A DNA stretch of 7,348 nt from Mycobacterium sp. (GCA_018500005.2 JAHBAP020000148.1:1-7348), one strand, 5' to 3'; counted from the first letter of the stretch, positions 1 to 5,488 are shown. A program made the numbers and translations. The notes: generated from the letters alone by a model not told the origin.

Positions 1-19
1 AGATGTGTATAAGAGACAG
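1..19 (+). other. Nextera/Tn5 mosaic-end adapter (library contamination)
   Basis: The first 19 bases, AGATGTGTATAAGAGACAG, are identical to the transposon mosaic end used in Illumina Nextera libraries, as known from the kit chemistry. The mosaic end sits at the extreme edge of the window with insert DNA directly after it, which is how an untrimmed adapter looks at the end of an assembled contig. It is not native sequence and does not indicate a Tn5 insertion in the organism. Confidence 0.97.
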
Positions 20-261
20 GACAACCCCCGATTTGTTGGAACGAAAACCAATTGGCGAGATCTTTCCATACGAACGCCGCGAAAAGTACCGCACGTCGGC
101 ATGTGCTCAATGCTGCAGATAAAAAGAATTTCACTCAGAAAATAGATCAGTCGCTCGCAATTCCAATCCACCTCGACCAGAACCGGCTGAGCAGCATAAA
201 ATGGCCACGAACTGTATGGTGAAATATGCAAACTGCTGTTTGACAATACATTTCTCTGCAT
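1..261 (-). CDS. Possible partial hypothetical ORF, open at the window edge
   Basis: Reading the minus strand from the ATG at 261-259, the frame stays open to the window edge. About 80 codons are genomic and the last six are adapter, so the native C-terminus is unknown. The product contains stretches such as SPYSSWPFYAAQPV and ERLIYFLSEILF that I do not match to any family. There is no clear Shine-Dalgarno before the ATG, codon use is not mycobacterial (many A/T third positions), and the frame extends upstream to a stop at 298-300 without a better start. At ~45% GC an open frame this long is somewhat unlikely by chance but possible across six frames. It could be a fragment of a foreign gene or simply noise. 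Confidence 0.18.
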   Translation of the reverse strand, partial: MQRNVLSNSSLHISPYSSWPFYAAQPVLVEVDWNCERLIYFLSEILFICSIEHMPTCGTFRGVRMERSRQLVFVPTNRGLSCLLYTS

Positions 262-340
262 CTCGAATTTACGGGCTTGCCTCAGCTCCAACTGGCCTCA
301 GCCCATTCCCCGGTGGACCGAATTGCGCGGCCTGAAATCA
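20..340. other. Low-GC stretch without a recognisable gene
   Basis: By hand count, bases 21-270 are about 45% G+C, against clearly GC-rich coding sequence from about 390 onward. No protein family, tRNA or insertion-sequence end is recognisable. Contents seen: a minus-strand open frame that runs off the left edge (separate entry); a 33-codon plus-strand frame open at the left edge and stopping at 120-122; a small hairpin CAAAC-TGCT-GTTTG at 229-242; and a perfect TTGACA hexamer at 240-245 with no good -10 at the right distance. The stretch may be a horizontally acquired or phage-derived edge, an ordinary AT-rich intergenic region, or a chimeric join, since the adapter is only 20 bases away. 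Confidence 0.5.
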
Positions 341-381
341 CTCTTTATTGGAAGACGAAGATAAAGAAGATGATGCCTTCA

Positions 382-1431
382 TTACCGAAGACCAGAAGGT
401 GTTTCCCTCTTCCGGTCCCGATCCCGGCTCGGCTGAACCCTTTTCGGTTCGCCCGGCATCTTCGGATAGTTCGGCGGGTACGGCAGATCCCCCAGACCGC
501 AGGCGACGTCGGCATCCGCCATCGCCAATAGCGGCTCGATCGACTGGGCCAGCGAGTCCATACCGGCCATCGGGTCGCCCCGCTCGGCGACCAGATCCGG
601 CACGGTTGCCATGGTGTAGTCGTCGGGGCTCGAAGCGGCGGCAAGCTCAGCCCACGTCAGCGGAGTGGAGACCGTCGCGACCGGAGTGGGCCGCACCGAG
701 TAGGCAGCGGCGAAGGTCCGATCTCGGGCGTTCTGGTTGTAGTCGATGAAGATCTCCGACCCGCGTTCCTCCTTCCACCACGACGTGGTGACCAACTCGG
801 GGGCGCGGCGCTCAACCTCGCGGGCCAGCGCGATGCCGGCCCGGCGCACGGCGACGAAGTCCCACTCGGCGCTGATACGCAAGAAGACGTGTATGCCGCG
901 CCCCCCGGAAGTCTTCGGGTAGCCGACCAGACCGAGTTCGTCGAGCAGCGGTTTGAGAACCTGCACCGCGACAGCGCGGGCCTCGGCGAAGCCGGTTCCG
1001 GGTTGCGGGTCCAGATCGATCCGGAGTTCGTCGGGATGGTCGGTATCGGGGCAGCGAACCTGCCAGGGATGCAACGTGATTGCTCCCATCTGGGCGGCCC
1101 ACACGATCGCCGAGGGATGGGTGACCATCAACGCGTCGGCCGTCCGCCCGGACGGGAAGGAGACCCGGCAGGTCTTGAGGTAGTCGGGATGCTTCTGCGG
1201 AACCCGCTTCTGGTAGATCATCTCCCCGTCGATGCCGTCCGGGAAGCGCTGCAGATGAGTCGGCCGGTCACGCAGAGCGGTGAGCATCGGCCCGGAAGCC
1301 ACCGAACGGTAGTAGTCGATCAGCGCGCCCTTGGTCCCGGCAGCACCAAGCTTGGGGAAGAAGACCTTGTCCCGGTTGGTGATTCGGACGGCGACGCCGT
1401 CGACGTCGATCTCCTCGGCCGCCGCGCTCAC
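382..1431 (-). CDS. primPolC: Prim-PolC: stand-alone LigD-type primase-polymerase
   Basis: A 349-residue archaeo-eukaryotic-primase-fold polymerase of the LigD polymerase-domain family. In mycobacteria the family prefers ribonucleotides, fills short gaps and works with LigC in excision repair (known for the M. smegmatis protein, also called PolD1). All three catalytic motifs are visible: the metal-binding DLD at residues 139-141 within RIDLDPQPG, the SGGRGIHVF nucleotide-binding motif at 175-183, and the third acidic residue D230 in FIDYNQN. The N-terminal ITNRDKVFFPKLG is also typical of the family. There is no ligase or nuclease domain, so this is the free-standing form, not full LigD. The start is GTG at 1431 with no Shine-Dalgarno visible; a short leader is possible. 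The ~20 C-terminal residues are Arg/Lys-rich and probably disordered. It diverges from ligC with 110 bp between the starts. Confidence 0.93.
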   Translation of the reverse strand: MSAAAEEIDVDGVAVRITNRDKVFFPKLGAAGTKGALIDYYRSVASGPMLTALRDRPTHLQRFPDGIDGEMIYQKRVPQKHPDYLKTCRVSFPSGRTADALMVTHPSAIVWAAQMGAITLHPWQVRCPDTDHPDELRIDLDPQPGTGFAEARAVAVQVLKPLLDELGLVGYPKTSGGRGIHVFLRISAEWDFVAVRRAGIALAREVERRAPELVTTSWWKEERGSEIFIDYNQNARDRTFAAAYSVRPTPVATVSTPLTWAELAAASSPDDYTMATVPDLVAERGDPMAGMDSLAQSIEPLLAMADADVACGLGDLPYPPNYPKMPGEPKRVQPSRDRDRKRETPSGLR

Positions 1432-1541
1432 CGGACTATCGGCTTCGGTTCGCAGTCTCCGCTCACACGTCGACGTTACGCGAGGATCTCCGGCTTCTTG
1501 AGGAACCCGGGTCCTCGGCCAGGGCCCCCGGCGGCAAAGAC
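1432..1541. promoter_or_regulatory. Divergent intergenic region, primPolC / ligC
   Basis: These 110 bp separate the two divergent GTG starts and must hold both promoters. On the plus strand CAGAAT at 1545-1550 (just inside the annotated ligC start) lies exactly at -12 to -7 relative to the alternative ligC start GTG at 1557, which would make a leaderless transcript; the matching -35 region is GC-rich and unconvincing. On the minus strand GATAGT at 1435-1440 lies only three bases before the primPolC GTG. No operator or SOS-box-like palindrome was recognised. The promoter assignments are inference. Confidence 0.4.
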
Positions 1542-2618
1542 GTGCAGAATGAGTTGGTGGACCTGCCCGTGATGCCGCCGGTGTCGCCCATGCTCGCGAA
1601 GTCGGTACCGGCCATCCCGAACGGCGCCAGTTACGAACCGAAGTGGGACGGCTTCAGATCCATCTGTTTTCGTGACGGCGACGAGGTGGAATTCGGTAGC
1701 CGCAACGAACGACCACTGACCCGTTACTTCCCCGAACTCGTGGCTGCGGCAAAAGCCGAGTTGCCGCCGCGGTGCGTGATCGACGGCGAGATCGTCATCG
1801 CAGCCGAGGGCCGACTGGACTTCGAGGCGCTGCAGCAACGCATCCACCCCGCCGACTCGCGGGTGCGCATGCTGTCCGGCGCCACTCCGGCGTCATTCAT
1901 CGCTTTCGATCTACTGGCCCTCGGCGACCGGGACTTCACAGCCGAACCGTTCGAGGTCCGCCGGGCCGCTCTGGTCGAAGCACTGGCCGGGTGCGGCCCG
2001 TCGTTCCACGTCACCCCGGCCACGTCCGACAGCAAGACCGCGCAGCATTGGTTCGACGAACTGGAGGGTGCAGGTTTCGACGGTGTGATCGCCAAGCCGC
2101 CGGCCGTGCCGTACCTACCCGACAGACGGGCGATGTTCAAGATCAAGCATCAGCGGACCGCGGACTGTGTGGTGGCCGGCTACCGGGTGCACAAGTCCAG
2201 CGAAAGCGCGATCGGCTCCTTGCTGCTCGGCCTCTACCGCGACGACGGCGCACTGGCCCCGGTCGGAGTCATCGGCGCATTCCCGATGTCGCGCCGCCGA
2301 GAGCTTTTCGTCGAGTTACGGCCGCTGACAACAGGATTCGATGATCACCCCTGGCAGTGGGCGAACCAGACCAGCGGAGTCGGTGAACAGTCGCGCTGGA
2401 ACGCCGGGAAGGACCTCTCCTTCGTCCCGCTTCGACCTGAACGGGTGGTCGAGGTTCGATACGACCACATGGAAGGTGCCCGCTTCCGGCACACCGCGCA
2501 GTTCAACCGCTGGCGCCCGGACCGGGATCCACGGTCGTGCACCTTCGCCCAACTGGAACAGCCCGCTACCGGCAGCCTGCACGACGTGCTACCTGGCCTG
2601 GGGTCCAGACAGCCGTGA
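1542..2618 (+). CDS. ligC: ATP-dependent DNA ligase LigC
   Basis: A 358-residue minimal ATP-dependent DNA ligase that seals nicked duplex DNA, forming AMP-lysine and then AMP-DNA intermediates. Nucleotidyltransferase motifs appear in order: motif I KWDGFR with nucleophile K34; motif Ia SRNERPLTRYFPEL at 53-66; motif III DGEIV at 81-85; IAFDLLAL at 120-127; motif IV EGAGFDGVIAK at 175-185; motif V FKIKH at 199-203. A C-terminal OB-fold ends with the motif VI region (RFRHTAQFNRWRPDRDP, 314-330). Length matches LigC of M. tuberculosis. The start is uncertain: GTG 1542 gives the full length, but GTG 1557, giving a protein beginning VDLPVMPPVSP, aligns better with the M. tuberculosis N-terminus as I remember it and could be leaderless. 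The divergent Prim-PolC supplies the gap-filling step. The stop overlaps the next gene by one base. Confidence 0.96.
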   Translation: MQNELVDLPVMPPVSPMLAKSVPAIPNGASYEPKWDGFRSICFRDGDEVEFGSRNERPLTRYFPELVAAAKAELPPRCVIDGEIVIAAEGRLDFEALQQRIHPADSRVRMLSGATPASFIAFDLLALGDRDFTAEPFEVRRAALVEALAGCGPSFHVTPATSDSKTAQHWFDELEGAGFDGVIAKPPAVPYLPDRRAMFKIKHQRTADCVVAGYRVHKSSESAIGSLLLGLYRDDGALAPVGVIGAFPMSRRRELFVELRPLTTGFDDHPWQWANQTSGVGEQSRWNAGKDLSFVPLRPERVVEVRYDHMEGARFRHTAQFNRWRPDRDPRSCTFAQLEQPATGSLHDVLPGLGSRQP

Positions 2619-2806
2619 TGAAGCTTGTGGCCGGGATAGGGCTGCTCGGGCTCTCCCTTGCGCTGGTCCTGGCGTACCGGGCGGTGGGACTTCACGTCGA
2701 CGCCCAGGGCGTCCTGCACGAACCATTCGGGTTGATTCCCCTAGCTTGGCTGTCCGGTCTGACTGGCGCTGTCCTGGTTGGGATCGCCGTGTGGCGGCGC
2801 CACTAA
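2618..2806 (+). CDS. Small two-helix membrane protein, DUF3955-like
   Basis: A 62-residue protein whose ATG shares its first base with the last base of the ligC stop (TGATG), so the two are probably translationally coupled. An in-frame GTG immediately before, at 2615, is an alternative start with a four-base overlap. Two hydrophobic segments (about residues 3-22 and 38-58) flank a short loop with VDAQGVLHEPFGLIPLAWL. The D-x-x-G-x-L-x-E-P-F-x-L-I-P pattern resembles what I remember of the DUF3955 family of small bacterial membrane proteins, whose function is unknown. It ends in the basic tail WRRH, which would place the C-terminus in the cytoplasm. No strong Shine-Dalgarno is seen, consistent with coupling. 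Whether it has any role in DNA repair is open. The coding call is good; the family call is tentative. Confidence 0.72.
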   Translation: MKLVAGIGLLGLSLALVLAYRAVGLHVDAQGVLHEPFGLIPLAWLSGLTGAVLVGIAVWRRH

Positions 2807-2878
2807 CGGGCGGCGGGAATGCGCTGCGAAGTTTCCATCAGTGCGGCCTAACCCCCCATTTCTTTGGTCGGCCTTACC

Positions 2879-2915
2879 GCATCCGCAAAGCTAAGCCTTA
2901 CGGCTTGGCGGACGC
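2879..2915. terminator. Inverted repeat between convergent genes, possible bidirectional terminator
   Basis: A compound inverted repeat. An inner stem pairs 2890-2897 with 2902-2909 (eight pairs, one G-T) around the loop TTAC. A competing outer stem pairs GCATCCGC at 2879-2886 with GCGGACGC at 2908-2915 (seven of eight pairs). It lies where the ligC-DUF3955-like transcript meets the oppositely oriented TMEM175-like gene and covers that gene's last codons. There is no U-tract on either strand, which is common for mycobacterial terminators. Function is inferred from position and structure only. Confidence 0.35.
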
Positions 2916-3553
2916 AGGTACACAGCCAGCGGTATGGCAAGTATCAGGACGAAACTGCCCAGCCAAAAGACGAAGTGGGTGGCAACGGCCGCCAGAACGA
3001 ACACGACGGTGAACGCGGGCCCCCGCCAGCGTGCCCGCGAAGACTGGAAGGCAGTCCAATACCCCTGTGCTGCCGGGTCGATCAGGTCGGGATGGCGCCT
3101 CATGTGGCTGGCCGTCAGGGTGCCGATGAAGGCGATGTAAGCAAGGGTGAGCCAGTAGAGCACCCCTGCTCCGCTCGTGTCGCCCGTGGCAACGTCAGTG
3201 AGCTCGAAGTGCAATCCGGGGCCGGCGCTGAGGCGGGACGGCCACGGCAGGAAGGTGAACCCGAGCAGCCACAGGATGGTGAGGAAGAAGATCGCGGTGT
3301 CGTAGCTTCCGAGGTTATTGACGATCCGGTTGTGGACACCCCAGAGCATGCTCACGACGAGGAACGTCATGACGAAGAGTTGAATCCTGCCGCTGTTGAT
3401 AATCAGCACGTCCCAGATGGTTTGTCCGCTGGTCGGCCCGGGGATATCCACGACGGTCAGAGCGAGGACCGTGACGGCAACGGACACCACGGCATCGGAG
3501 AAATTGATGAGGCGGTCGAGTGCCCGCCCGGATCTCACGTCGCCCAACGCCAC
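2891..3553 (-). CDS. TMEM175-family (DUF1211) potassium channel-like membrane protein
   Basis: A 220-residue integral membrane protein with the hallmark RLINFSD at residues 14-20 (family signature RxxxFSD) at the start of helix 1, followed by the small/aliphatic run AVVSVAVTVLALTV that lines the pore in prokaryotic TMEM175 channels. Six hydrophobic segments lie at about 18-37, 50-70, 85-105, 130-149, 179-198 and 199-213. The loop after helix 3, FTFLPWPSRL, resembles the family's P-F/W-P-[TS] motif. Bacterial TMEM175 proteins form tetrameric, weakly K+-selective leak channels. The frame extends further upstream, but that part overlaps gluQ and is low-complexity shadow sequence. I chose GTG 3553 because AGGA lies seven bases before it; GTG 3538 is the alternative. 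It is convergent with the DUF3955-like gene and divergent from gluQ. The channel function is inferred from the family. Confidence 0.83.
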   Translation of the reverse strand: MALGDVRSGRALDRLINFSDAVVSVAVTVLALTVVDIPGPTSGQTIWDVLIINSGRIQLFVMTFLVVSMLWGVHNRIVNNLGSYDTAIFFLTILWLLGFTFLPWPSRLSAGPGLHFELTDVATGDTSGAGVLYWLTLAYIAFIGTLTASHMRRHPDLIDPAAQGYWTAFQSSRARWRGPAFTVVFVLAAVATHFVFWLGSFVLILAIPLAVYLRPPSRKA

Positions 3554-3589
3554 GGAGAGATCCTGCCACGGACCGGTCCGCGTCGTAGT

Positions 3590-3627
3590 TTGTCGGAGGC
3601 TGACGAGCGCGCCGTAAATTCGTACCG
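3590..3627 (+). promoter_or_regulatory. Putative gluQ promoter, leaderless start
   Basis: TAAATT at 3615-3620 is a good -10 hexamer and is the only AT-rich island in this 74-bp divergent gap. A start point seven to eight bases downstream falls on the GTG of gluQ at 3628. TTGTCG at 3590-3595 could be the -35, although the 19-base spacer is slightly long. No Shine-Dalgarno precedes the GTG. Together these favour a leaderless mRNA, common in mycobacteria. This is inference from sequence only. Confidence 0.45.
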
Positions 3628-4506
3628 GTGCAGACAACCACCGGAGCGGGCCGATTCGCCCCCAGCCCGTCAGCCGATCTGCATATCGGCAACCTTCGTA
3701 CGGCGGTGCTGGCGTGGCTTTTCGCCAGGGCAGACGGACGGCGTTTCCTGATTCGGGTCGAGGACCTCGATGACCGCACCCACCGGGAAATCGCGGACCG
3801 GCAGTTGGCCGACCTTGCCGCGATCGGAGTGACCTGGGACGAGCCACCCGAGTGGCAGTCGCAGCATCCCCAGCGCTATGACGCGGTGATCGAGAGTCTT
3901 GCAGAACAGGATCTGGTTTACGAATGCTTCTGCAGCAGAAGGGAAATCCTCGAGGCGCCCCGGGCGCCACACGCCCCCGAGGGGGCCTATCCGGGCACCT
4001 GCCGGGACTTGTCGACGGCGCAGCGGTCCGAGCGTCGGGAGTCGGGCCGGCCACCGGCGCTACGGTTGCGCGCCGATACCGACTTGTGCACCGTCACCGA
4101 CCTGGTTCACGGTCGCTACAGCGGGGTGGTCGACGATTTCGTTCTGCGTCGCGGCGACGGGGTAGCGGCCTACAACCTGGCCGTCGTGGTGGACGACGCA
4201 CACTCGGGGATCGACCAGGTGGTGCGCGGGGACGATCTGCTGTCGTCCTCACCGCGCCAGGCCTACCTGGCCGGTCTGCTCGGTTACCCGCAACCGGTGT
4301 ACGCCCACGTCCCGTTGGCGCTCAACGACGAGCGCAAGCGACTGGCCAAGCGCGACGGGGCGGTGACATTGGCAGAGCTCGGCGCCGACCGCGCCTGGGC
4401 GCTGATCACCGGATCCCTCGGCTGGCCGGCCGCCGACATGGCCGAACTACTGGACCGCTTCGACCCGGCCGCCCTGCCTCGTGAGCCGTGGATCTACCGG
4501 GGTTAG
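3628..4506 (+). CDS. gluQ: Glutamyl-Q tRNA(Asp) synthetase
   Basis: A 292-residue, truncated glutamyl-tRNA-synthetase-like enzyme lacking the anticodon-binding domain. The family activates glutamate and attaches it to queuosine at position 34 of tRNA(Asp), not to the acceptor end. Visible features: APSPSADLHIGN at 11-22 (class I HIGH motif), RVEDLDDR at 43-50, a zinc site C100, C102, Y121, C125 matching the CxC...Y...C pattern of E. coli YadB, RGDDLLSSSPRQ at 200-211 typical of GluRS-type folds, and KRLAKRDG at 237-244 in place of KMSKS. The length is right for the family. GTG 3628 is chosen because APSP and HIGH follow at the normal distance and a leaderless promoter fits. It diverges from the TMEM175-like gene and converges on the secreted-protein pair. 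The substrate needs queuosine, so a Tgt enzyme should be encoded elsewhere. Confidence 0.93.
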   Translation: MQTTTGAGRFAPSPSADLHIGNLRTAVLAWLFARADGRRFLIRVEDLDDRTHREIADRQLADLAAIGVTWDEPPEWQSQHPQRYDAVIESLAEQDLVYECFCSRREILEAPRAPHAPEGAYPGTCRDLSTAQRSERRESGRPPALRLRADTDLCTVTDLVHGRYSGVVDDFVLRRGDGVAAYNLAVVVDDAHSGIDQVVRGDDLLSSSPRQAYLAGLLGYPQPVYAHVPLALNDERKRLAKRDGAVTLAELGADRAWALITGSLGWPAADMAELLDRFDPAALPREPWIYRG

Positions 4507-4585
4507 AAACCCCACGCCGTCTGCAGGCAAGGCCCTTGCGGGGCGCCTGACCCGTCTGGCCGCACTCGTGCCGCGCGTACCGCGG

Positions 4586-4933
4586 TCAGGAACGGATGTG
4601 CGGAGACGGCGGCGCCGGTTCGGAACGTATGCCGGGGGTCGCCCGTAGAAGTGGACCGGTGATAGGTCCGTTGGTGCCATCCGGGTCGATCATCCCGCTC
4701 GTCCCGTCACGGTCGACGCCACCGGCGCCGGCCTGTACGGCCAGGGTGGCCGACGGCGGTTGGTCGGCGGAATCACTGCCGTCGGACAACTCGCCGGCGC
4801 CGGGCATGGGCATCTCGACGGTGGTTGAGGGGCCCGACGCCGGGTCGGCATGTGCCGGAGCGCCGAACACAACCGCCAACGTCAACGGCGCAGCGACGAC
4901 CGCGGACGCGATCCGCCGGAACAGATGTTTCAT
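4586..4933 (-). CDS. Small secreted protein with Asp/Gly/Thr/Pro-rich mature part
   Basis: A 115-residue protein with a clear Sec signal peptide: MKHLFRR basic start, a hydrophobic run of about residues 9-25, and the AHA-D cleavage site after A29. The mature ~86 residues are low in hydrophobics and rich in Asp, Gly, Pro, Ser and Thr, so probably disordered or wall-associated. A tandem imperfect repeat is present, VDRDGTSGM then IDPDGTNGP (73-90), each with D-x-D-G-T. There is no cysteine, so it is not a lipoprotein. ATG 4933 is preferred: AGAAG lies eight bases upstream, and the in-frame TTG at 4954 would only add residues before the signal peptide. It is second of two secreted genes in the same direction, 98 bp after the first. 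I do not recognise the family; the secretion call is strong and the function unknown. Confidence 0.72.
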   Translation of the reverse strand: MKHLFRRIASAVVAAPLTLAVVFGAPAHADPASGPSTTVEMPMPGAGELSDGSDSADQPPSATLAVQAGAGGVDRDGTSGMIDPDGTNGPITGPLLRATPGIRSEPAPPSPHIRS

Positions 4934-5031
4934 CCTGACCACTTCTTTCGACAAGTTCGGCCGGGCCAGCGGGCACCGCCGGGACGCTCGCCGCGGGCAT
5001 GATGCCTCGGGTCGCGTCGGGAGAATCTGGA

Positions 5032-5304
5032 TCAGCCGTGACCCGCAGGAGCGCAGTTCGACTGCATGCTGCCGTCTGAGGCGCTTGGGCCGGACGCTGC
5101 GTTAATCATTCCGGCGCGGGTCAGCGCGCTGGGGTTGGGTCCGGTCCGGCCGTCAGTCATCGACATGCCGGCGCACTGGTTGTCGGCGGCGGGTTGCGCA
5201 CCGGCGATCGGCGACCCACCAAGCAGGATTCCGACGGCAGCCAACGGGGCCGACAGTGCTGCGGCGAGACGACCGGACTTCGTGGTGGTCTTCATGGTTC
5301 CCAT
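5032..5304 (-). CDS. Small secreted protein with two cysteines
   Basis: A 90-residue protein with an N-terminal signal peptide: basic MGTMKTTTKSGR, hydrophobic LAAALSAPLAAVGILL, and AGA-Q cleavage after A36. The mature ~54 residues hold exactly two cysteines, C44 near the start (DNQCAG) and C84 near the end (SNCAPAGHG), which could form one disulphide closing the domain. Neither sits in a lipobox. ATG 5304 is chosen because AAGGAG lies six bases before it, an excellent Shine-Dalgarno; the internal ATG at 5295 is less likely and the longer frame upstream is not needed. It precedes the other small secreted gene by 98 bp on the same strand, so both may be cotranscribed from the promoter region at 5305-5400. 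The mature part is not similar enough to its neighbour to call a duplication. Family not recognised. Confidence 0.75.
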   Translation of the reverse strand: MGTMKTTTKSGRLAAALSAPLAAVGILLGGSPIAGAQPAADNQCAGMSMTDGRTGPNPSALTRAGMINAASGPSASDGSMQSNCAPAGHG

Positions 5305-5310
5305 CGGGTG

Positions 5311-5316
5311 CTCCTT
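5311..5316 (-). promoter_or_regulatory. Strong Shine-Dalgarno for the two-cysteine secreted protein
   Basis: On the minus strand this reads AAGGAG, six bases before the ATG at 5304-5302. It is the strongest ribosome binding site in the window and fixes the start of the secreted protein, while several other genes here have none. Confidence 0.8.
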
Positions 5317-5441
5317 GAGTCGAGGATCGGGCTGGTGGATCGTCCGCCTCAAATATCGCGCCGCAACCGGCAATGCACTGTCCCTCAACCGGACACCCGT
5401 GCGGAGGATCGGCGCCTCCCCCGATCGGTGGAACTCAAGCT
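5317..5441 (-). promoter_or_regulatory. Upstream region of the secreted pair, putative promoter
   Basis: The non-coding stretch 5305-5550 separates the secreted-protein pair from the oxidoreductase gene, all on the minus strand. GATATT on the minus strand (5357-5352) is the best -10-like hexamer and would give a leader of about 40 bases containing the Shine-Dalgarno; no convincing -35 is seen. GATCGG at 5407-5412 and CCGATC at 5421-5426 form a six-base inverted repeat with an eight-base spacer. GAGGATCGG occurs twice as a direct repeat (5322-5330 and 5404-5412). A regulatory role for these repeats is conjecture. Confidence 0.3.
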
Positions 5442-5488
5442 ATTTCGGCGCGGAAACCTTCGCTCAGCGGTGCTCAGCGCGCCGAAAT
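5442..5488. repeat. 11-bp perfect inverted repeat downstream of the oxidoreductase gene
   Basis: ATTTCGGCGCG at 5442-5452 and CGCGCCGAAAT at 5478-5488 are exact reverse complements separated by 25 bases. Inside lies a short direct repeat, GCTCAGCG at 5462-5469 and 5472-5479. The element sits 63 bases past the oxidoreductase stop and upstream of the secreted pair, so it could be a terminator stem with a long loop or a binding site for a dimeric regulator. The AAAT/ATTT outer ends flanking a GC core are distinct from the surroundings. Confidence 0.5.

Noticed and set aside
1..19. A natural Tn5/IS50-type transposon end
   Set aside because: The 19-mer is the engineered mosaic end, it is at the exact window edge, and no target duplication or transposase is present.
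240..270. TTGACA at 240-245 as a plus-strand promoter
   Set aside because: No acceptable -10 at 16-18 bases, and no plausible plus-strand gene follows before the antisense Prim-PolC.
889..1572. A 227-codon plus-strand open frame opposite Prim-PolC
   Set aside because: Antisense to a gene with intact catalytic motifs; its own composition is shadow-like and it runs into the ligC start.
3554..4054. N-terminal extension of the TMEM175-like frame
   Set aside because: The extra 167 residues are Arg/Pro/Gly-rich, overlap the gluQ gene on the other strand and lie before the conserved RxxxFSD helix; a good GTG with AGGA exists at 3553.
4524..4549. Hairpin after gluQ (CAGGC at 4524-4528 with GCCTG at 4545-4549; inner GCAAG/CTTGC)
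   Set aside because: The stems are five bases, mutually exclusive and lack a U-tract; too weak to call a terminator, although its position between convergent genes fits.
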